Shown here: piece by piece, positions 6,241-12,952 of the stretch
How positions within the stretch are numbered: position 1 is the stretch's first letter
Layout: every line of letters begins with the position of its first letter
NCBI GenBank assembly: GCA_003243255.1
Contig: QFQM01000101.1
Span: 1 to 15,864 of the forward strand
Source: Flavobacterium psychrophilum
GTDB taxonomy: Bacteria; Bacteroidota; Bacteroidia; Flavobacteriales; Flavobacteriaceae
Reading direction: 5' to 3'
Length of the DNA: 15,864 nucleotides
Notes under the pieces: model-generated
Told to the model about the DNA's origin: nothing
The model's input: the letters and a program-made list of their open reading frames with translations, nothing else
The model's database searches: none
Position numbers and translations under genes: made by a program

Positions 6241-7891
6241 ATGGATGATAAATTAAATGCGCAGGTTATTGCAGTTTTTCCAGATAAAGTAAAAATTGTA
6301 GTTGATAAATTAGAAGATTTCAAGATTGCTGAAGAAAGTTTAAGAGTCGGATCATATCTAAAAATTGAGGATAATGAAAATGCTTTATTAATTGCGGTAA
6401 TAGAAAACTTCCAAATAATGGTTGGACAGGACGGCAAAAGAGATTATATAATTGAAGCTTTTCCTTTAGGAGTTTTAAGAGACGGAAAATTTGAACGCGG
6501 TGGTGATGCATTAGCGATACCTCCAAAGGAAGTAAAGCCAGCAACAATTGAGGAAATAAAAAAAATATATTTAGACTCCATTCCAAAAGATGAAAGTTTC
6601 TCTTTTGCAAAATTATCTTCTAATCATAATGTAGTAGTTCCTGTTAATGGCAATAAGTTTTTCAACAAACACATTGCCATAGTAGGCTCAACTGGATCTG
6701 GAAAATCTCACACATTGACTACTATTCTACAAAAGGCAATAAGTCAAAAAAACGGTTCATTCTCATTAAATAATTCCCACATTATTCTTTTTGATATCCA
6801 TTCGGAATACAAATCTGCTTTCCCTGAAGCTAACTATATTAATACATCTAATCTAACTTTACCATATTGGCTACTCAATAGTGAAGAATTAGAAGAATTT
6901 TTCTTAGACACTGAAGCAAACGATCATAATCAAAGAGAGTATTGTTGAAGACAGAAAGGCAAAATTTTCTGGAACCGAAATTGAGAAAAATAAAATTCAT
7001 TATGATTCTCCCATTTATTTTGACATTCAATCTGTTTTAGATTCTGCTATTTCTAAAAATACTGAATTAATTGATACGGGTGAAGTGTATGCTTCTGGAG
7101 CAAAAAAAGGTGAGGCAAAAACCGTACAAGGAAGTCTTTACGGGAAATTGACAAATTTTGTAAACAGACTTGAAAATAAAGTAAATGATTCGCGTCTCGA
7201 TTTTCTCCTTGGAAGTAGAACTAAGACTATAACTTTTGAAAAAGTCTTGGAAGCATTATTGGGATATGATAGTAAAAAAACATCTAATATTACAATAATA
7301 GATTTGAGCGGTGTTCCTTTTGAAGTACTTAGTATAACTGTTTCATTAATATCTAGACTTATTTTTGAATATGGATATTTTTATAAAAGGTTACGTTCAA
7401 CAAAAAATCCCGAAGAAATAATTAACAATGATGTTCCCATACTATTAGTTTACGAAGAAGCACACAAATATGTTCCTCAAAGTGATCTTTCTAAATATAG
7501 ATCTTCAAAGAAATCAATAGAAAGGATAGCAAAGGAAGGCAGAAAATATGGAGTTACATTGCTTTTGGCTAGTCAACGTCCTAGCGAAATATCTGAAACA
7601 ATATTTTCTCAATGTAATAACTTTATTGCAATGCGACTTACAAACCCCGTAGATCAAGGATATGTAAAAAAATTACTCCCTGATACACTTGGATCACTTG
7701 TCGAACAAATGACATCTTTTAAACAGGGAGAAGCATTGTTAGTTGGTGAATCTATTATCCTTCCTTCAGTAATTCAAATAGACAGATGTCATAAACAACC
7801 TTCTTCTAACGATATTCCATATTGGCAATTGTGGAAAGAAGAATGGAAATCTTTAGATTTCAATGAACTGACTCGCGAATGGCAAAAATAA
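6241..7891 (+). pseudogene. herA: HerA-type hexameric ATPase/helicase of the defence pair, frameshifted near 6934-6939
   Basis: The frame opened by the ATG at 6241 ends at 6948. The protein continues in the +1 frame to 7891. Adding one AG to the (AG)3 at 6934-6939 gives HNQRESIVEDRK and a continuous protein of about 550 residues. Domains: a beta-rich HAS-barrel-like N-terminus (about 1-90); Walker A GSTGSGKSHT at 149-158; ILFDIHSEY just after it; and, with restored numbering, Walker B ILLVYEEAH near 401-409, KEGRKYGV (R435, possible arginine finger), and SQRPSEI at 445-451. These are the marks of HerA/FtsK-type ATPases. HerA hexamers are known to assemble with DUF4297, Cap4-like or SIR2 effectors in anti-phage systems, and the 2-bp spacing to the nuclease fits that. 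As written the ATPase is split between Walker A and Walker B and could not work unless decoded by a frameshift. Nearly certain as to family; the cause of the split is unknown. Confidence 0.85.
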
Positions 7892-8213
7892 TATTAATTC
7901 AATAAAGGATTGCAACTAAGGAAATTTACATCATTCTCGTCATTCCACGCCATTAGATTGTGCCCACAAAAACACAACCCTTTGATTTAATGCATCAAAG
8001 GGTTTTTCTTTTATATCGTGCCCAGATAACCTCTCCACAACAAAGTCAAAACAATTTATTTACAATTTTCAGGTACTTCTACCTGTATGAAATTCAGGCA
8101 AATATACTCTTTACTAAATCGGCTAATAGCGTTTATTTAGTTGCCGCATATTGTAGCGGGATTCGCTATGATAGCCAAAAAGTTTACTTTTTATAAATAT
8201 CACCTTACACATT
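7892..8213 (+). other. Intergenic stretch between the defence pair and the surface-protein operon
   Basis: No convincing gene. An open frame at 7960-8196 runs through the terminator hairpin, has an unusual composition and is probably chance. The stretch holds the hairpin at 7976-8004, a small TAGCG-GGATT-CGCTA repeat near 8155-8170, and presumably the promoter of the T9SS protein, though I find no clean TAnnTTTG there. No copy of the tRNA 3' end is visible. Confidence 0.6.
7976..8007 (+). terminator. Terminator after herA with the same arms as the tRNA terminator
   Basis: AACCCTTTGAT (7976-7986), a TTAATGC loop, ATCAAAGGGTT (7994-8004), and T at 8003-8007. The arms match those after the tRNA (4794-4804 and 4813-4823) base for base; the loops differ. 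Confidence 0.85.
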
Positions 8214-8717
8214 ATGAAAAAAATTACTTTTTTAATTTTTCTCACTACTGCTTTTGCTGCGCCTGACCTTGCTGCGCAACAGGCTGTAACTGCATCGGGG
8301 GGAGAAATTTCGGGAAGTGGCGGAACCGCTTCCCAGTCTACAGGCCAGATAGTCTACACCAGAATTTCGGGCAGTGGAGGCACGGCAACACAGGGCGTAC
8401 AACAGCCTTTTGAAATCTCTGTAATTGGAAAAGATGAGCAAAAATCTATTTCCCTCAAAACAACTATTCCTCTTAATGCAATCGTTTCTCCCAATCCTAC
8501 TGTCGCTACGGTATCGCTGTTCATAGAGCATGACGACCTGGCAAATTTCAGGTATGAGCTTTACGACCTTAACGGAAGGATAATTTCTCATGAAAAAATA
8601 AGAGAAAAAGAAACCATCATTTCAATGGAAACCTACCCCGCAAGTGTGTATATACTAAAAATATACGACGGCAGGTATCAATTAAAAAATTTTAAAATCA
8701 TTAAGAAAGACATATGA
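8214..8717 (+). CDS. Small secreted protein with T9SS type A sorting domain
   Basis: 167 residues. A signal peptide covers about 1-21 ([15 protein letters not shown]...). The middle is short and repetitive: [13 protein letters not shown] (33-45) is echoed by [13 protein letters not shown] (52-64), ending in [11 protein letters not shown]. From about residue 88 there is a C-terminal sorting domain of the Por/T9SS type, with SPNP at 92-95, LYDLNGR at 116-122 and a closing [10 protein letters not shown]...FKIIKK. T9SS exports such proteins across the outer membrane and removes the domain, leaving them on the surface or free. Almost nothing remains besides the export signals and the glycine-rich repeat, so a structural or carrier role is a guess. 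Its stop overlaps the start of the collagen-like gene (ATGA), so the two are translationally coupled. Similar short proteins are common in Flavobacteria. Confidence 0.85.
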   Translation: MKKITFLIFLTTAFAAPDLAAQQAVTASGGEISGSGGTASQSTGQIVYTRISGSGGTATQGVQQPFEISVIGKDEQKSISLKTTIPLNAIVSPNPTVATVSLFIEHDDLANFRYELYDLNGRIISHEKIREKETIISMETYPASVYILKIYDGRYQLKNFKIIKKDI

Positions 8718-10132
8718 AAAAAATAATTACGCTATTATTAATAGTAATACCATCCCTGCTTTTTGCCCAGGCTCCCGGCAAAATGAGCTATCAGTCGGTA
8801 GTACGCGATTCCCTTGGGGAAATACTTGCCTCAGCACCTGTAGGCGTTCAGATCAGCATTTTACAAGGCTCACCTGAAGGAACAGCCGTTTTTGAAGAAA
8901 CCCATGAGACTACTACAAACGCTAACGGCTTACTGAGCCTTGAAGTTGGCAATGGTGATGCTGTTACAGGTTCTTTTGACGGAATAGACTGGTCTGCCGG
9001 TCCATATTACATTAAAACAGAGATTGACCCAACAGGAGGAACAAATTACACCATAACAGGCGCTAATGAGTTAATGAGTGTACCATATGCCCTTTATGCA
9101 GCAAACGGACCTGAGGGTCCGCAAGGGCCAACAGGGCCTATGGGACCAACCGGACCGACAGGACCACAAGGCCCTACCGGACCGACAGGAGCAACGGGGC
9201 CAACGGGAGCAACAGGGCCAACAGGACCGGGAGGAGCTACAGGACCCGCAGGCCCTAAAGGATCTACCGGGGCAACCGGAGCAGCCGGTCCTAAAGGAGC
9301 AACGGGTGCTCAGGGACCAGCAGGTGCTACAGGTCCTCAAGGGGCGCAGGGAATACAAGGTGCTACAGGTGCTACAGGTCCACAGGGTATTCAGGGTATT
9401 CAGGGTATTCAGGGTATTCAGGGTAACACAGGTGCTACCGGAGCTACAGGACCACAGGGCGTTCAAGGTAACACAGGAGCAACCGGAGCCACAGGACCTC
9501 AAGGGGCGCAGGGAATACAAGGTGCTACAGGCGCTACAGGTCCACAGGGTATTCAAGGAATTCAAGGAATTCAGGGTAACACAGGTGCAACGGGTGCTAC
9601 AGGTGCAACGGGTGCTAACGGAGCAGGATTTTCTAACGGTACAGCTTCGGGACAAATATATCTTACAGGGGCATCATTTGCACCACAGGCACCTGTAACT
9701 GTATCTGGTGATATTACCATAACATCTGCCGGTGTAACTACCATTGCAAACGGTGCAGTAACCCCTGCTAAAATCAATGCGGGAGGAACGGCTTCTTCTT
9801 CAACCTATTTAAGGGGAGACGGACAATGGGGCACACCTCCATCCGGGCCAATGGGCGTGGTAACAATCAGCGCTAATGGCACTACGTTAAGTACTACAAA
9901 CCAGATGATATACTTTACAGGCAGCTACACCGTAACACTTCCTGCTAACCCTGTTACAGGCCAAACGTTATATTTTGCCACTGAGAGCACTTCTGCAATG
10001 ATTAATCCAAATGGCAAATTCTTCAGGGATGGTGGTAATAATTATAGTACTTCATCATTCTCTGATTTTGGCGGAACAACTTCAAAAGGGTTTGTTCTTG
10101 TATACAGCGGAACATATTGGTTTATATTCTAA
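8714..10132 (+). CDS. Exported collagen-like protein
   Basis: 472 residues. A signal peptide (about 1-19, ending LLFAQ) leads into a globular N-terminal domain (about 20-130, [13 protein letters not shown]...[11 protein letters not shown]) that I have seen in other Bacteroidetes surface proteins. A collagen-like stalk follows: 58 uninterrupted Gly-X-Y triplets, residues 132-305 (9107-9628). Early triplets are rich in GPT and GPQ; later ones are GAT, GIQ and GNT. The C-terminal part contains [14 protein letters not shown], a phrase often seen in phage tail-fibre-like proteins, and ends in a beta-rich domain ([10 protein letters not shown]...GTYWFIF). There is no sorting domain of its own, although the coupled upstream gene has one. 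Such stalked proteins form trimers and may serve in adhesion or surface coating. The ATG overlaps the previous stop by ATGA. Confidence 0.88.
   Translation: MKKIITLLLIVIPSLLFAQAPGKMSYQSVVRDSLGEILASAPVGVQISILQGSPEGTAVFEETHETTTNANGLLSLEVGNGDAVTGSFDGIDWSAGPYYIKTEIDPTGGTNYTITGANELMSVPYALYAANGPEGPQGPTGPMGPTGPTGPQGPTGPTGATGPTGATGPTGPGGATGPAGPKGSTGATGAAGPKGATGAQGPAGATGPQGAQGIQGATGATGPQGIQGIQGIQGIQGNTGATGATGPQGVQGNTGATGATGPQGAQGIQGATGATGPQGIQGIQGIQGNTGATGATGATGANGAGFSNGTASGQIYLTGASFAPQAPVTVSGDITITSAGVTTIANGAVTPAKINAGGTASSSTYLRGDGQWGTPPSGPMGVVTISANGTTLSTTNQMIYFTGSYTVTLPANPVTGQTLYFATESTSAMINPNGKFFRDGGNNYSTSSFSDFGGTTSKGFVLVYSGTYWFIF
9332..9592 (+). repeat. Long imperfect direct repeat and 9-bp tandem repeats in the collagen stalk
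   Basis: Triplets 26-38 (from 9332) and 44-56 (from 9494) encode nearly the same series, [21 protein letters not shown]..., and much of the DNA is identical, offset by 162 bp. The first copy carries four GIQ triplets and the second three. Within them, GGTATTCAG is repeated in tandem from 9386 to 9421. Such DNA can change length by slippage or recombination without leaving frame. Confidence 0.85.
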
Positions 10133-10157
10133 ACCAATTAAAGCCAAAACATTCAAA

Positions 10158-10190
10158 AAAACCCGCTCAGCAAAAAACTGAGCGGGTTTT
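10158..10190. terminator. Bidirectional terminator between convergent genes
   Basis: AAACCCGCTCAG (10159-10170), loop CAAAAAA, CTGAGCGGGTTT (10178-10189), flanked by A on the left and T on the right. It can end both the collagen-like operon and the minus-strand cluster. Confidence 0.9.
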
Positions 10191-10218
10191 AATTTTGAAA
10201 CAAATACGTATTAGCATT

Positions 10219-10659
10219 TTATCTAATCGGTGCTACCGGCTTAGGTATTTCCCGAACCTCTATTTTTCCACCGTACGGAAGTACAGGGCAGGCTTTCGCA
10301 AGTTCTACGGCATCTTCCATGCTGTTTGCCTGAAGCACGATATTGCTTACCACCCTCAGATTTCCGGAAAAAACAGTTTCGTTCTTTACTTCTTTATCTT
10401 TTCCTGTAACGGTATACCCCTCTCCCGGAAAAGCAAAGCTCAGGATATATACCCCCTCGGCCTTCCATTTTTCGAGAAGTTTATCCCATTGTACTCCCGC
10501 TTCCTTTGCCTGTTGGGTTGTATAATTATCCGGTACCCTTACCAATAAACTGTACTGTTTCATCTGATTTTGTTTTGATTGTAATGCTTTGTTTTGCGAA
10601 TACATCTCATTACCTGAAAACGCCAGGCAAATAAGAACTGTTAATAAGACTGGTTTCAT
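10219..10659 (-). CDS. Exported YCII-like (DGPF family-like) protein
   Basis: 146 residues. An N-terminal signal peptide (MKPVLLTVLICLAFSGNEMYSQ) is followed by one domain resembling the YCII/DGPF ferredoxin-like fold: KQYSLLVRVPDNYTTQQAKEAGVQWDKLLEKWKAEGVYIL, a VVSNIVLQANSMEDAVELAKACPVLPYGGKIEVREI ending, and the alternation of strand, helix and strand expected for it. Most YCII proteins that I know are cytoplasmic, so the signal peptide is unusual. No reaction can be assigned. It lies 66 bp downstream of the AraC-type regulator gene on the same strand and may share its transcript. The gap contains an AT-rich inverted repeat next to the araC stop and an imperfect -7-like box (GATATTTG) that might give it its own start. 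Confidence 0.7.
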   Translation of the reverse strand: MKPVLLTVLICLAFSGNEMYSQNKALQSKQNQMKQYSLLVRVPDNYTTQQAKEAGVQWDKLLEKWKAEGVYILSFAFPGEGYTVTGKDKEVKNETVFSGNLRVVSNIVLQANSMEDAVELAKACPVLPYGGKIEVREIPKPVAPIR

Positions 10660-10725
10660 TTGTAGTATTTTTATACAAATATCAGCCTGTGTAATATCTC
10701 AATCCTTGTAAAAAATCATTGATTT

Positions 10726-11499
10726 TTACCAATACTGACCTGATTTGAAAAAATCAGTAGGTGTAAGTCCTGTGAAAAGTTTAAAATCCTTATTGAAGTG
10801 TGGCTGATCATAATAACCATTATCTAATGCTATATCCAACAGTGATGCTGATGCATAATTTTGCCCAATGATGCATTTCATCTTTACAATAGCCGAAAAT
10901 TGTTTGGGTGTGGTACCTGTAACCCTTCGGAAACGTTTTTCGAACGCATCCTGACTAATGAAAAGGCTTTTTGAAAGCTCGCTTATCCGTAACATTCCCT
11001 TTCCGGAATAAATACGCCTGATTGCCTCAGCCACCAGATTATCGGGTTTATAAAGCAATAGCTTAGAATACAGGAATGTTTCTATAATGGTAATTCTTTC
11101 ATAATTATTACCGGAGGCTGCAAGCTGTTCTTCTATAATTGAAACTTCTGATTGCAGAAAGAAATTATCCAATGAAACGCTTTCTTCAAACAACCCATGC
11201 AATGGCTGCCTGAAAAATGCCGAAACTCCGGTTTCACAAAACTCTACAATGAGAGCCGATGTTTCAGGTGCATAGTTAATAAGCCTGAACGATTTTCGCA
11301 AACCTGAAAACACACCCGCAGGCAAAGCCATTTTAACCGTCTCATTGATGTAAGATATCTGACCCGAAAAACGAAATGCCATAGCAAATGAAGTACCCGG
11401 CAACACCCTGTTTACGAGTTCGCCTTTGCTTTCAATAATCCTGTAGGACTTGACAAATTGCTTTAGAGCGTCTGAAGGGAAGTATATTTTGGCTTTCAT
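10726..11499 (-). CDS. AraC-family transcriptional regulator
   Basis: 257 residues from the ATG at 11499 (MKAKIYFPSDAL). A longer reading from 11580 would overlap the upstream gene by over 60 bp and adds a basic, non-family stretch. The N-terminal 150 residues (FVKSYRIIESKGELVNRVLPGTSFAMAFRFSG...) look like the ligand-sensing domain found in many Bacteroidetes AraC proteins (I recall it as DUF6597). The C-terminal DNA-binding part has two helix-turn-helices: ISELSKSLFISQDAFEKRFRRVTG and LLDIALDNGYYDQPHFNKDFKLFTGLTPTDF, both close to the AraC consensus. It starts 19 bp after the patatin gene stop, so both probably sit in one operon. Target genes are unknown; the flanking patatin and YCII genes are natural candidates. 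Confidence 0.9.
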   Translation of the reverse strand: MKAKIYFPSDALKQFVKSYRIIESKGELVNRVLPGTSFAMAFRFSGQISYINETVKMALPAGVFSGLRKSFRLINYAPETSALIVEFCETGVSAFFRQPLHGLFEESVSLDNFFLQSEVSIIEEQLAASGNNYERITIIETFLYSKLLLYKPDNLVAEAIRRIYSGKGMLRISELSKSLFISQDAFEKRFRRVTGTTPKQFSAIVKMKCIIGQNYASASLLDIALDNGYYDQPHFNKDFKLFTGLTPTDFFKSGQYW

Positions 11500-11518
11500 G
11501 TTGTCATTATCTTGTTCC

Positions 11519-12433
11519 TTACCCTTCAAACTTAACGGGCAGCGTATGTTTTTCGCTTTCGCCAATCTTAGCCATATCAAAACCTTCCTGCCACCATCCT
11601 TTCATTTCTTTAGCATTAAAGATAAACGACCGTGTAGTTAGCAGCCTGTTGATAAAATAGAACGCCAATGTAACGTTTTGGCTTGCCGCCTCAAGATTGG
11701 CTATAAGCAGATCGTCAATAGCTATCTGGTTAAGCATAAAGTCGTAAGTACGTGAAAAAGCATCAAGGGCATTGTTAAGGGGCGGATTGTTATACACACC
11801 GTTCTTTAGCCTCAGTACTATCACATCTACATAAGACGCTCCTTTATAGATAGCATACTGTACCGGAATAAGATTACCAAATCCTCCGTCGGCATATTCG
11901 GAACCGTCTTTTTTAAGCAGGCTCATTAAAGGAACCATGTTGGCAGATGCCCATATCCAGTCACAAAAATCTTTATAATCGTAATCGTTAGACGATTTGT
12001 ATTCTATAGCCTGTGTGGTAAGGTTAGACACTGTTACCACAACTTCTTTACCCAATCTTCGTATATGGTCAAAATCAGCTTTTGTGAAGCTTTTACGAAT
12101 CAGTTTACGCAGAGCGGTACTGTCGCCAAGGGTTTTCTCCCCTTTTACAAATTGCTTAAGGATACCAAAGTGATTCATACGGGTAACAACTTCTCCGTTT
12201 TTCAGCTTTACCTTAAAGGGACAAACCGTAAAGATATCTTCCTGTCTAATGCTGGTATATATCTTTTTTATGCGTTCTATATCGCCAAGGGCTAAAAACG
12301 GAACCAAAAGGCTTCCTGTAGATGTCCCTACGAATAACTGATATTCTTTATGTTGTATTTTTATGAGATATTCTGCAATTCCTCCTGCAAAAGCACCTTT
12401 GCTCCCGCCACCGGATATAACCAATGCATTCAT
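11519..12433 (-). CDS. Patatin-like phospholipase
   Basis: 304 residues, all within one patatin domain. The oxyanion loop is SGGGSKGAF (7-15). The nucleophile is S38 in GTSTGS (GxSxG elbow). The second member of the catalytic dyad is D182 in ADGGFGNLIP. Patatin enzymes release fatty acids from phospholipids or other esters. No signal peptide or outer-membrane domain is seen, so this one is cytoplasmic or peripherally membrane-bound. It begins a minus-strand cluster with the AraC regulator 19 bp downstream. Patatins also occur as effectors in CBASS defence, but no cyclase gene is present here, so I read it as an ordinary enzyme. Upstream, TATCTTTA (12470-12463) with a TTTG 22 bp before it is a weak promoter candidate. 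Confidence 0.92.
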   Translation of the reverse strand: MNALVISGGGSKGAFAGGIAEYLIKIQHKEYQLFVGTSTGSLLVPFLALGDIERIKKIYTSIRQEDIFTVCPFKVKLKNGEVVTRMNHFGILKQFVKGEKTLGDSTALRKLIRKSFTKADFDHIRRLGKEVVVTVSNLTTQAIEYKSSNDYDYKDFCDWIWASANMVPLMSLLKKDGSEYADGGFGNLIPVQYAIYKGASYVDVIVLRLKNGVYNNPPLNNALDAFSRTYDFMLNQIAIDDLLIANLEAASQNVTLAFYFINRLLTTRSFIFNAKEMKGWWQEGFDMAKIGESEKHTLPVKFEG

Positions 12434-12523
12434 GTAGTGTTGTGTGTTTTATAGCAATTACTTAAAGATAAGGCTTTTTATCTAAAACACCGCAAAGCGT
12501 TATATTACATTTATGTATAAAAT

Positions 12524-12553
12524 AAAAATGCCCCCGCTGTGCGGAGGCATTTT
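12524..12553 (-). terminator. Terminator of the small lipoprotein gene
   Basis: On the minus strand: AAAATGCCTCCGC (12553-12541), loop ACA, GCGGGGGCATTTT (12537-12525), with one G-T pair and T following. The 14-bp palindrome AACCTTTAAAGGTT (12559-12572) lies between it and the stop codon. Confidence 0.85.
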
Positions 12554-12577
12554 AAATTAACCTTTAAAGGTTATATC

Positions 12578-12781
12578 TTAGTGAGCAACTTCAGTTGAAG
12601 TAGCAACCTCAACTTCAGTAGCTGAAGCAGCTTCTGGAGTAGCTACAGTATCAACTACAGTTTCTTCAGTTACTACAGTTGTAGTATCAGCAGTAGCATC
12701 AGCGTTAGCAGCATCTTCTTTTTTTCCACAGCTAGCAAGTGTAAGAACTACAGCAGCTGAAAGTGCGATCATTTTTTTCAT
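12578..12781 (-). CDS. Small acidic lipoprotein
   Basis: 67 residues from the ATG at 12781. A longer reading from 12841 would place 20 extra residues before a perfect lipoprotein signal. The signal is MKKMIALSAAVVLTLASCG with a LASC lipobox; C18 would be lipidated. After CGKKED the mature part is low-complexity, made mainly of A, T, V, E and D (TADTTTVVTEETVVDTV...), with net negative charge and no aromatic residues beyond a single terminal histidine. It is probably an unstructured tether at the membrane. Such small acidic lipoproteins are common and poorly understood in Flavobacteria. It diverges from the sensor kinase gene, and a phased direct repeat lies in its promoter region. Confidence 0.85.
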   Translation of the reverse strand: MKKMIALSAAVVLTLASCGKKEDAANADATADTTTVVTEETVVDTVATPEAASATEVEVATSTEVAH

Positions 12782-12830
12782 GATAGAGTTATTTATAAGA
12801 TTAATTAAATTTCGATTTTTATATCTGAGA

Positions 12831-12838
12831 CAAAAGTA
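12831..12838 (-). promoter_or_regulatory. -7 box of the lipoprotein promoter
   Basis: The minus strand reads TACTTTTG at 12838-12831, a full TAnnTTTG match. Transcription would start near 12824, with a leader of about 43 nt. There is no TTTG at the expected upstream distance. Confidence 0.5.
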
Positions 12839-12854
12839 CACTGTTTATACACTG
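12837..12854. promoter_or_regulatory. Direct repeat TACACTG x2, 11 bp apart
   Basis: TACACTG at 12837-12843 and again at 12848-12854, start to start 11 bp, about one helix turn. It abuts the -7 box of the lipoprotein promoter and lies upstream of the LytTR operon. Short direct repeats on one face of the helix are typical of sites for LytTR-type regulators. Assignment to the neighbouring regulator is inference. Confidence 0.35.
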
Positions 12855-12914
12855 CTTTTGGGCAGAAGTGGTAAAATGGGGTTTTGACTTGGTGAAAGTA
12901 ATAGGAAAAGCATG

Positions 12915-12922
12915 TAAATTTG
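12915..12922 (+). promoter_or_regulatory. -7 box of the sensor kinase operon
   Basis: TAAATTTG matches TAnnTTTG. Transcription would start near 12929, 24 nt before the ATG at 12953. It overlaps the TTG at 12920 that would begin a longer reading, which supports the ATG. A CTTG lies 23 bp upstream, which is rather far. Confidence 0.5.
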
Positions 12923-12952
12923 ATTTACTTTACATTATTAATACTACACCGA

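Noticed and set aside
8155..8176. TTCGCTA near 8163 as a copy of the tRNA 3' end (att site)
   Set aside because: Only 7 bases match and the T-arm is absent; within chance.
7960..8196. 78-residue open frame downstream of herA
   Set aside because: It starts just upstream of and runs through the terminator hairpin, has an unusual composition, no promoter box and no family motif. Probably chance.
9332..9592. Regular repeats that might suggest a CRISPR array
   Set aside because: The period is 9 bp in a coding frame with no unique spacers; it is collagen coding repeat.
9071..9655. 194-residue minus-strand frame rich in Ser, Cys and Thr
   Set aside because: It is the antisense shadow of the Gly-X-Y repeats; the composition follows directly from the triplet code of the collagen stalk.
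9078..9698. 206-residue plus-strand frame in the second frame of the collagen gene
   Set aside because: A Gln/Arg/Leu-rich product made by reading the repeats out of frame; the collagen frame has a signal peptide, domains and a coupled start.
11519..12433. Patatin as an anti-phage (CBASS-type) effector
   Set aside because: No cyclase or other CBASS gene is near, and the cluster partner is an AraC regulator, so an ordinary phospholipase is the simpler reading.
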